From NCBI RefSeq assembly GCF_001458115.1, contig NZ_CZRP01000011.1, positions 434,001-498,000 of the forward strand: DNA of 64,000 nucleotides, read 5' to 3'. The DNA is from Gracilibacillus massiliensis. GTDB taxonomy: Bacteria > Bacillota > Bacilli > Bacillales > Amphibacillaceae. The notes under the pieces were generated by a model that worked only from the letters and a program-made list of their open reading frames with translations, did no database searches and had not been told where the DNA came from. A program made the translations under genes and the position numbers. Shown one piece after another: positions 57,127-64,000 of the stretch; the first letter of the stretch is position 1, and every line of letters begins with the position of its first letter.

Positions 57127-57176
57127 TTTACCGATCATAGATACTTAAATAGAAAACGATAGCTATGATCGGTAAA
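57127..57176. terminator. Hairpin between convergent genes
   Basis: TTTACCGATCATAG pairs perfectly with CTATGATCGGTAAA around a 22-base AT-rich loop. No T-run follows on the plus strand. It may act as a transcription barrier for both flanking genes. Confidence 0.55.
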
Positions 57177-57194
57177 GTATTAATAAACTTATGA

Positions 57195-57512
57195 TCATTT
57201 ATTTTTGAGGTTGATATCTAATAACTGCTCAAGATAATGACGGTTTTGACTATAATCAAGCCAACTTTTATCTGAAATCTTATCACCAACCTTCAAATCA
57301 GAATAAAACCATTTTTTTAAGTGGTGAAAGTCTTCTAATGAGATAAAGTCATTTTCAACTAAAAAAATCACATTTAATTGCCAGCCAAAACCCACTTTAA
57401 ATTTATCTATAGGACTAGCCATTATCTTTGACATATCAAGAATTTTCATCCAAAATAAATCGTCGAATAAATTATGTTGAGTAACTTCTGCATTAGTAAT
57501 CAGTTTGTACAT
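57195..57512 (-). CDS. Hypothetical protein (105 residues)
   Basis: A 105-residue protein with several aromatic residues (FDDLFWMKILDMSKIMASPI, WQLNVIFLVENDFISL, KWFYSDLKVGD). No family recognised. It is convergent with the glycosylation operon and isolated. The start ATG has only a weak GGTGAAAA-type site. Codon use looks genuine but support is modest. Confidence 0.55.
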   Translation of the reverse strand: MYKLITNAEVTQHNLFDDLFWMKILDMSKIMASPIDKFKVGFGWQLNVIFLVENDFISLEDFHHLKKWFYSDLKVGDKISDKSWLDYSQNRHYLEQLLDINLKNK

Positions 57513-58023
57513 GTTTTCACCTTCATCATAAAATTCTCTAACTGTGATTATTATCTATAAATTTCACATAAGTTTCAAATCGAATTCTAGCACCTAGTTA
57601 TTGGATAGAAACAGTAAGACTAGATTTTAATTCGCTAATATTTGCCTTATGTAATCTTCCTATTAATTTTCATCATATTCTCGTAAATGCTTCCATTCTG
57701 ACTAAGGGGGCAGATCCTTCCAAAAGACAAATGTTCTCTTGTAGTAGTTAGTAATGAATGGTTGCACTTCCTAAAAGGCACCACCCAACACAATTTATTC
57801 TATCTGCAAATATAAGGTGCAAATTTCATCGCTAACTAACATATGCAACCGCGTTTTTTAAAAATTCAATTTCTGAAATGATTTCGTATTCAATTCTTTC
57901 ATATTGCTATAGTGCAGTTTCATTAATAAAGAGAGTTGGTACTGAGTTCATGTTATCCATTTTAATTTTTTTCAAGATTAAAGCAAAATTATTTGAAAAA
58001 ATCTAGTGTTTTAGAATTAGAAT
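57513..58023. other. Gene-poor stretch
   Basis: About 500 bases with stops in every frame and no repeat, RNA or strong hairpin that I can recognise. It marks the change from the glycosylation island to accessory DNA. Confidence 0.6.
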
Positions 58024-58092
58024 TTGGATAATTATGATCACTTTATGGTAATATTGGATCGTCTAGTTAGAACTTCGGAGGGTGCTTTAGTC

Positions 58093-58857
58093 ATGAGAAT
58101 TTTTCGTCAATTATTTCAAATAGAAGATTATTCAGTTGAAATAATCGATCAGCCTGTAAACCATGTCTTTCAAGAGGTCGAGCCACTAATAGATGCAATA
58201 GAAAACAACCAAATGACAAAGTTCTCCTATCACCGTGCAAATAAGTATTATGACATCCATGTGACGAAACTCGGTAACCGTGTAGATGATTTGTTTCTTG
58301 TTGTCTGGAAGGATGTAACAGATAAGACGCTGTATGAGAAGCGATTACAGGAAATGGCTACAAAAGATCCGTTAACAAAATTATATAATCGGCGAGCATT
58401 TATTGATAGGTATAATAAACGTGACAAGGAATCGGAGTATAGCTTTTTACTATTAGACATCGATTATTTTAAACATTTCTATGACCAATATGGACATTTT
58501 GCAGGTGATAAAGTACTTCAAAAAGTAGCCCATTTAATGCGTCAACACTTTCCCAAAAAAGATGCCGAAGTAGCACGACTTGGTTGAGAAGAATTAGGCG
58601 TTTTACTAAGAGCAGATAGTAAGCTAGCGATAAAACAAATTAAAGCTTTTCAACAAGCGCTCAAAATGAAAAGTAAAGAAATAGATATATCCATAACAGA
58701 AGAAATAACAGTAAGTGTAGGAGTTGTTCAAGTAAATCGAACCGCACAATTTGAAGAGATCTATCAGAAAGCAGACAAAGCCATGTATCAAGCTAAGGAC
58801 GCAGGAAGAGACTGTGTGAAAGACTATCAAGGGAAACAGGGACACGTTTTGGTATAG
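58093..58857 (+). pseudogene. Diguanylate cyclase (PAS-GGDEF) interrupted by an in-frame TGA
   Basis: From ATG 58093 (behind CGGAGGG) a short PAS-like domain is followed by a GGDEF domain: ATKDPLTKLYNRRAF, LLLDIDYFKHFYDQYGHFAGD. At the signature the frame reads R-L-G-stop-E-E-L-G-V, where GGEEL is expected. A single G-to-T change (GGA to TGA at 58585) explains it. The same frame then continues to the natural end (TVSVGVVQVNR, YQKADKAMYQAKDAGRDCV). The gene could extend back to TTG 58024. Product as written would be truncated and inactive. Confidence 0.85.
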
Positions 58858-59104
58858 TGCTTGTCACTAACTGGATTTTGTCGAATTGTATATTGGAATA
58901 AAATCTATCAATCACGTTAGTTTTATTATTCTTTCTATGATAGTTCCAGCAATAATTCTAAAAAAGCTAATGTTGATACAACTGAAAATGGATAATATAT
59001 ATCAGCTTGATGACTTTATAAATCATTAAGGCAATTTGAATAAAATCCAAATTGCCTTAAGTCTTGCCTTTACATGGATCCTCAATTTTACAAGAGGCTT
59101 CCTA

Positions 59105-62100
59105 TCAATCAATTAATTCTGACATATTGCCATCCTCTGTGACGATAAATAGTTCATTTAAAGCTCTTGTTGTGGCAACATAGAGCAATTTCCTATCCTC
59201 ATGTGAATTTTTATATTGGTCTTTCGTAACATTTGTAACGATTACTGCTTCGAATTCGAGGCCTTTACTTAGATAGACTGGTAAAACAACAATTCCACCT
59301 TCAAATCTATTATTGTGATCCAATAATAATTCCGCACCAACGTCGATTTCGATGAGCTGACTATAAATAGATGTAGCTTCAGTTCGGCTTTTTGTAATAA
59401 TACCAATGTTACTGCTACCCTTTTCCTGAATTTTACTAATCGTTTTACTTAGGTCCGATCTCATTTGTTCCGTATTAGAGTATACGAAGGAATGGTTGCT
59501 GCCGTTTCTGCCAACAGGTTTTGATAATTTATATAATCCATCACTGTATGGCTGAATAATCTTGTTGGCAAAATCCGTTATTTCATTTGTAGAACGATAA
59601 CTAGTGCTAAGCTCTTGGTAGAGTAAGTTCTCATTAAACAATTGTCTTAATTGATCCCAACTTGATATCCCTCTGTACTGGTGAATGCTTTGTCCTAAAT
59701 CACCAACTAACAGCATCGATCCTTTTTCTGTTACGTCTTTTATTATTTCGATTTGAAATGGATTATAATCCTGAACCTCATCAATAACTAAATACTGGTA
59801 CCGTTTCGTCGTATAGGAATTTTTTTTATTTTTTTGTTTATGCTCAGGAACACCATATTTCCCATGTAGTTTGGCGAAGATCGAGAATAAACCAGCAAGA
59901 TCATCATACTCAATTTCTTTATCTGTATACATATATTTACTAGATTGCACGAAAAAATTTAGCGTATCATAGTCTGCAAAACAATCTTTCGCATAAAATT
60001 TCAGTAACTTCTCATTTGAAATGAACTGAAAATAGATCTGATAAATATCCATATACTTCATCTGCTGTTGCTCAAATTGCTGGATACTAGCCTCGAATTT
60101 TTCTTTACACAGTTTTTCGTCTTCCTCATCGAATTTATGTCTTGTCAACGAAGAACTAAATTGTTCCGCTAAGCGCTGGATAATTTTCTGTTTCCGACCG
60201 TAGAAGAAAGTAGATTGATATGCACGCTGAAACCAATCTTTTATTTCTGTATGTGGCACTTTGAAAGAAAAGTCTTTATAACTGAAACTGAAATCGGGAA
60301 CATTGCTAAAATAATTCATATAATCTGTCAAATAATGGCTGATTGCTTTTTTAAATAGAATGCTACCCTTTATGTTGCATCTTTTTATTATTTCTGCCTT
60401 TTTACCAGTGTCCAGTTTCTCTATAATATTCAGATTTTCATTGTAATCAGTAAGGGAATAACCGTGACTTTTCGGGTCAATTCTTTCGATGATCCAATTA
60501 TCCAATGTATTTTGTTCTGCATTTTCTACTCCTATATTTGGCAACACAGCTTCCACATAGTTTAAAAACAGTTTATTAGGTCCGAGAAAAAGGATTTGTT
60601 CGGGTTTGATTTCTTTATACTGATATAATAAATAGGGAATACGATGTAATGCAATCGTTGTTTTGCCACTTCCTGCCGAACCTTGTAGCAGGATTGGTGT
60701 ATTCTTTGGTGTTCGCAAAATAGCATCCTGTTCTGCCTGTATCGTCTCGATGATTTCCCCGAGCTGATGGCTGGATTGCTTCCCAAGCTTTTGATGCAGC
60801 ACAGGGTCGTAATACCCGCTTTTTGTTACAGCTAGATCATAAATTTTACCATGATCAAATTGACGAATCAGTTCAACATTTACTGTACCTAATGTGTGAT
60901 GGTTTTGCTTACCTAATTTCTTTTGATAGAAGAGGGAGGCAGCAGGTGTTGTCCATGATATAATCAAATCATCATAACCACGCTCACCAATGTAAAAACT
61001 TTTAATTTGTTTTCCTTTTCTATAAATGATTCTTCCAAAATACGGCTTTGTGTATTGTCTCTCTAATTGATCAATTTGCTTATATCGATGTTCTCTTAAA
61101 ACAGCATTTGTATATTCGTCTGCACCACCAAGGTCATTGCTTCTTAAATTTTCTTTTAAGCTATTAATTTCTGCTCTTATTTGCATTCTTATTGCATCGA
61201 ATAAATGCTTTTCGAATTCATGAGACCTGTCAATATCTCTTGCTGTTAAGGTATCATCAGCCATGTTTGTTTTACTGTTAACCTTTGTCTGACTCTCTTT
61301 ATTGATGATTGTACGTGTTGATTTTTTCTTGATTGGTCGCCGTTCAGATTTTGGTTTCTTATATTCATTTACATCAACATCGTGTGCTTTTAGCAATTCT
61401 AATGACTTCTGATCATTTCTTGATTTGGCATACATAAATGCTGTAACATCCAAAGTTGATTTAATATGTGGATTGGCACCATGATCGAGTAATAATTTTA
61501 CTACTTCATGAAATGGTCCTTTTTTGATGCTTTTTAGTGCATAAATCAATGGAGTTTCGAGATATCTGTTACATACATTCGGATTTGCACCAGAAGTTAA
61601 CAGTTCCCTCACTCGTTCTACATCATTATTTTCTGCTGCAATCATCAAAGGAGTACTTTGATTAACGAATTCAAGTTTGAAAGACTCTGCCAGTTCTTGT
61701 GCTTTTTTAAGTTTTTCCTCTGTTTTTTTTCTTTCTTTTTCTCGCTTTTCCAACTCGATTAATTTTGCTTTTTTCTGTTCTTTTAATTTTTGTTCTTGTT
61801 CTAGCTTTTCTTGTTTTATTTTTTCTTGCTTTCTTTTTTCCTGACGCGCTTTCTCTTCCTCGGCCAGTTTTTGTTTTTTTAGCCTTAATTCTTTCTCTTC
61901 TCGTGCTTTCATCTGTTTAAAAGCTAGTAAACGTTCTTCTTTTTCCTTTTTGAGTTTTTCTTGCTGTTTCTTTTGTTCCGCGATTTTCTGTTCTTTTAAT
62001 TGTCGCTCTTGTTCAAGCTTTTTCTCTTTTATACTTCCATTCTTTATTTGTTCTTTCCGCTCTAATTCCGCTTTGACTCGTCTCGAGGTTTGTTCTTGAG

Positions 62101-62449
62101 CACGTAATCGTTCATCATTTTCTATTTCTGCCTTTCTTATTTGTGGTTTCTTGTTCTTGTTCAGATTAGCTTGAGTATTGTCATATGCGCTTATTTTCTC
62201 CTGCCTTAATTGTGAACGGTAGACTTTATCCACTTCTTGATGTTGCTTTTGCTCTTGTTTCTGCTTGACTTTTAACTGTTCTAACCTTTTATGTACTTCT
62301 TTTTCTAACCTTGTTTCAACTTCCTGCTCTACTCGTTTATCAATTTCCTTTTCTATACTGTCATCAAAACTGTTTGATCGTTCTGGTGGGCTTTTTTTAC
62401 TTTTTTTAGCTAATTTACTTTTAAGATTGTTTATAAATGACTGAAACAT
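59105..62449 (-). CDS. HelD-like UvrD-family helicase fused to coiled coil and ankyrin repeats
   Basis: A 1114-residue protein. Residues about 1-260 are a highly charged Lys/Glu/Gln coiled coil. About 262-365 holds three ankyrin repeats (STPLMIAAENNDVERVRELL, TPLIYALKS, VTAFMYAKSRNDQKSLELLK). A basic linker follows. From about 408 a HelD-type superfamily 1 motor begins: GRIIYRKGKQIKSFYIGERG, Walker A GSAGSGKTT near 590, DEVQDYNPFQIE, GDLGQSIHQYRG, and a C-terminal LSKGLEFEAVIVTNVTKDQY. HelD removes stalled RNA polymerase from DNA. The ankyrin and coiled-coil extension is not part of normal HelD and implies a new partner. It stands alone, in accessory DNA. Confidence 0.85.
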   Translation of the reverse strand: MFQSFINNLKSKLAKKSKKSPPERSNSFDDSIEKEIDKRVEQEVETRLEKEVHKRLEQLKVKQKQEQKQHQEVDKVYRSQLRQEKISAYDNTQANLNKNKKPQIRKAEIENDERLRAQEQTSRRVKAELERKEQIKNGSIKEKKLEQERQLKEQKIAEQKKQQEKLKKEKEERLLAFKQMKAREEKELRLKKQKLAEEEKARQEKRKQEKIKQEKLEQEQKLKEQKKAKLIELEKREKERKKTEEKLKKAQELAESFKLEFVNQSTPLMIAAENNDVERVRELLTSGANPNVCNRYLETPLIYALKSIKKGPFHEVVKLLLDHGANPHIKSTLDVTAFMYAKSRNDQKSLELLKAHDVDVNEYKKPKSERRPIKKKSTRTIINKESQTKVNSKTNMADDTLTARDIDRSHEFEKHLFDAIRMQIRAEINSLKENLRSNDLGGADEYTNAVLREHRYKQIDQLERQYTKPYFGRIIYRKGKQIKSFYIGERGYDDLIISWTTPAASLFYQKKLGKQNHHTLGTVNVELIRQFDHGKIYDLAVTKSGYYDPVLHQKLGKQSSHQLGEIIETIQAEQDAILRTPKNTPILLQGSAGSGKTTIALHRIPYLLYQYKEIKPEQILFLGPNKLFLNYVEAVLPNIGVENAEQNTLDNWIIERIDPKSHGYSLTDYNENLNIIEKLDTGKKAEIIKRCNIKGSILFKKAISHYLTDYMNYFSNVPDFSFSYKDFSFKVPHTEIKDWFQRAYQSTFFYGRKQKIIQRLAEQFSSSLTRHKFDEEDEKLCKEKFEASIQQFEQQQMKYMDIYQIYFQFISNEKLLKFYAKDCFADYDTLNFFVQSSKYMYTDKEIEYDDLAGLFSIFAKLHGKYGVPEHKQKNKKNSYTTKRYQYLVIDEVQDYNPFQIEIIKDVTEKGSMLLVGDLGQSIHQYRGISSWDQLRQLFNENLLYQELSTSYRSTNEITDFANKIIQPYSDGLYKLSKPVGRNGSNHSFVYSNTEQMRSDLSKTISKIQEKGSSNIGIITKSRTEATSIYSQLIEIDVGAELLLDHNNRFEGGIVVLPVYLSKGLEFEAVIVTNVTKDQYKNSHEDRKLLYVATTRALNELFIVTEDGNMSELID

Positions 62450-63360
62450 ACCTTCATTTCCTTTTCTGTATTGTGATATAGAGAATTGTGCCTGATGTTA
62501 TTCGGAATTAATGATGTCTACCTTATTATTATAAGATAGTTTTAATAGTTCGAATAGACCCTAGATTGATTTTTGAAATAGATATCAGACACCCTAAAAA
62601 GACAAATGTTCATTTATTGAGGACCTTCGAATCTATTTAGGAGTGTTGTTTGTTTTTCTGCAAATAGTGTGTAGCGGTTGTTGTGATAAGATATCAAGTA
62701 TCACGTGTTACTACTTAATTTCGTATTGTATGACGAATGATGTTCCATTTTTTTATGTTAGGAAAGAATAAAGGAGGTATAAAATTATAGTGATGGAGTG
62801 ACTCAAAGAATTGAAAAATAAAAAAAGTCTCAACCGCTAAAATGGTTATATGAAGATCTTAGCAATCACGCCCGTCTTTTCCTGTGTATCTAATCTTGTT
62901 GAAATTACTATTATTCATCAGATAATAATAGTAGGGTTGAAATATGAATGGATGTTTACTACAAGAATGTAAAACTCTCTAGTCGTCGATCAATACGAAT
63001 TAGAAAATCGCGGCAAAGTTCAAGAGATTATACAGTTTACTTTATTACCAAGTGTTAAAAGATGGAGTGATCACTTAGATCAAGCATTCCAATCCTATGT
63101 AGTTCATTAAAAATAGAGGCAAATGCACTTCTATTTTTTTAGTATTTTAATCTTCGCCTATAGGATCAATGAAATTTTTCATAATAATGCTCTAACTTTT
63201 TCTAATCAACCAAAAAAAAGATTTTCACGGAAGAAAAACGGATTTCTTCTACAAGTTTTTGGATTTTCATAAGGCCATTAACAAGTTTGAGTTTGTGCAC
63301 TTTTTTTATTTTTTCTTATACTGATAAATAAGTTTTTAATAAAAAAATGAGGTGAGCTAA
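62450..63360. other. Long gene-poor stretch before the phage-type gene
   Basis: About 900 bases without a complete gene. It holds an AAAGGAGG-like site near 62769 leading into no usable frame, a CTATTATTCATCAGATAATAATAG hairpin region near 62908-62931, and a 45-codon open remnant at 62973-63110. No CRISPR, tRNA or IS seen. It looks like decayed or regulatory prophage DNA. Confidence 0.55.
62973..63110 (+). pseudogene. Start-less coding remnant
   Basis: An open frame of 45 codons without a start codon encodes a protein-like sequence (ENRGKVQEIIQFTLLPSVKR, then SDHLDQAFQSYVVH). Composition and helical pattern suggest the C-terminal remnant of a lost gene. I cannot name the family. Confidence 0.35.
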
Positions 63361-64000
63361 ATGGCCAATCCCCAAGTCGAAAAGGGCTACATCCGTATTG
63401 CAAATGATTTATGGAACGAGATCATCAGACGAAATTTCACCAAAAGGCAACAGAATATTATTTTCTTTATTTGGCGTCTGTCATATGGTACAGGACAAAA
63501 AGACTGTCTCATCCCAACTTTAAAAATGTTTGAACTCGCTGGTATACATACACAAGATGTTCGTAAAGAATTGGAACGATTAGTCGATTGTTGCGTGCTA
63601 CAATGGAACAAAAATTCGATGGTATTTTCGATCAATAAAGATTATCGTGATTGGCAAATCACACCATGTTCTAAATGGCAAACCAAGACGTTTAAGCAGT
63701 TGATTCATACCAATATTAAACGAAAAACGACAACTGCGAAGATGGAAAAAGTTCGTAAATTACGAAAGCCCACTAATATCAAGGTTCGTAATTTACGAAT
63801 AAAGCGAACAAAATTAGTAAGTAAAACACGAACAGTCAACTTCGTAAAACACGAAGCCAATAATCATAAAACCCCAATATCCACAAAGCTTGAACCGTCC
63901 GTAAAGACATTTTTAAAGACAGAAAAGAAGAAAGACAAAAAAGAATTAAATTATGATAATAGAGACCAGGGGTTTAGTGAACTGATCGATTTTTATCGCA
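63361..64000 (+). CDS. Phage replication protein O (N-terminal part, cut by window end)
   Basis: The ATG at 63361 follows GAGGTGA. The first 95 residues (NPQVEKGYIRIANDLWNEII, FTKRQQNIIFFIWRLSYGTG, DVRKELERLVDCCVLQW) match the Phage_rep_O winged-helix domain that binds the phage origin. A basic linker follows, and the frame is open to the last base. In lambda-type phages such proteins recruit the helicase loader to an origin lying inside their own gene. Iteron-like repeats are found here inside the linker. It suggests the left edge of a prophage or related element. Confidence 0.85.
   Translation, partial: MANPQVEKGYIRIANDLWNEIIRRNFTKRQQNIIFFIWRLSYGTGQKDCLIPTLKMFELAGIHTQDVRKELERLVDCCVLQWNKNSMVFSINKDYRDWQITPCSKWQTKTFKQLIHTNIKRKTTTAKMEKVRKLRKPTNIKVRNLRIKRTKLVSKTRTVNFVKHEANNHKTPISTKLEPSVKTFLKTEKKKDKKELNYDNRDQGFSELIDFYR
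63752..63855. other. Phased iterons inside the replication gene: candidate origin
   Basis: Four related 15-base sites start at 63752 (TTCGTAAATTACGAA), 63785 (TTCGTAATTTACGAA), 63818 (TAAGTAAAACACGAA) and 63841 (TTCGTAAAACACGAA). The first two are near-perfect palindromes. Spacings are 33, 33 and 23 bases, close to whole helical turns. AT-rich DNA follows. This is the arrangement of lambda-type origins. Confidence 0.7.

Noticed and set aside
57127-57176. Strong bidirectional rho-independent terminator
   Set aside because: The stem is perfect but no T-run follows on the plus strand, and on the minus strand the stem is followed by A residues; recorded only as a hairpin.
58585-58587. Selenocysteine or other recoding at the TGA in the GGDEF gene
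   Set aside because: The expected residue is glycine (GGA), no SECIS-like structure follows, and a one-base change explains it.
58666-58857. Independent small gene starting at 58666
   Set aside because: It is the in-frame C-terminal part of the interrupted GGDEF domain and has no ribosome-binding site.
59105-62449. UvrD/PcrA/Rep DNA-repair helicase
   Set aside because: The order of motifs, the segment before Walker A and the large insert fit HelD-type proteins, not UvrD/PcrA.

Overview
The window is low-GC, AT-rich Firmicute chromosome. The gene order yvyE-degS-degU-degV-comFA-comFC-yvyF-flgM-flgN-flgK-flgL-yviE-fliW-csrA-hag is the classic Bacillus subtilis arrangement. Together with TTG/GTG starts behind strong AGGAGG sites, SigD promoters and the protein families present, it points to a Bacillaceae member. 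I guess one of the halotolerant Gracilibacillus/Oceanobacillus-like genera; that genus guess is inference.

Layout. (1) 0.1-17.4 kb: a sugar locus. A four-gene sensing module on the minus strand (HAMP receptor-like protein, YesM-type kinase, YesN-type regulator, membrane-anchored sugar-binding protein) diverges from a YtfQRT-YjfF-type furanose ABC importer. The importer operon ends in a 2082-residue cell-wall-anchored protein with two GH43 catalytic domains. (2) 17.4-26.3 kb: three copies of a long inverted-pair repeat element, one interrupted by an ORF-less group II intron-like sequence, surround the 5-oxoprolinase genes pxpBCA and two near-identical chemoreceptors. (3) 26.3-36 kb: miscellaneous chromosomal genes (FUSC-like exporter, IDEAL protein, SDR, Gfo/Idh/MocA, NERD protein, PBP3-like transpeptidase, class D sortase, SinR-like regulator, VanZ-like protein, YvyE). 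(4) 36-49 kb: the degSU / late competence / late flagellar block ending in flagellin. (5) 48.8-57.1 kb: a probable flagellin- or surface-glycan island (TPR glycosyltransferase, TPR-like protein, sulfotransferase, and WbpA-WbpB-WbpD-WbpE homologues for a diacetamido-glucuronate sugar). (6) 57-64 kb: accessory DNA holding a diguanylate cyclase gene broken by one in-frame TGA, a HelD-type helicase fused to a coiled coil and ankyrin repeats, about 0.9 kb of near-empty DNA, and the start of a phage-type replication protein O gene with phased iteron-like repeats inside it.

How the parts work together. Extracellular furanose sugar is probably sensed by the membrane-bound binding protein and kinase, which induces the importer and the wall-bound glycosidase. 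The glycosidase carries LPDTA, the motif expected for the class D sortase at 33.1-33.7 kb. DegS-DegU, SinR-like, FlgM, SigD promoters and FliW-CsrA form the motility control layer. A CsrA-type hairpin and a SigD promoter lie directly in front of hag. The sugar-nucleotide genes behind hag suggest that the flagellum is decorated.

The least explained structures are three. First, the repeat elements, whose arms fold into nested stems with compensatory changes between copies. Second, three intergenic arrays of short motifs with an exact 21-bp period, two of which are mirror-symmetric about an identical centre. Third, the ankyrin-HelD fusion. All functional statements come from reading motifs; no database search was run.
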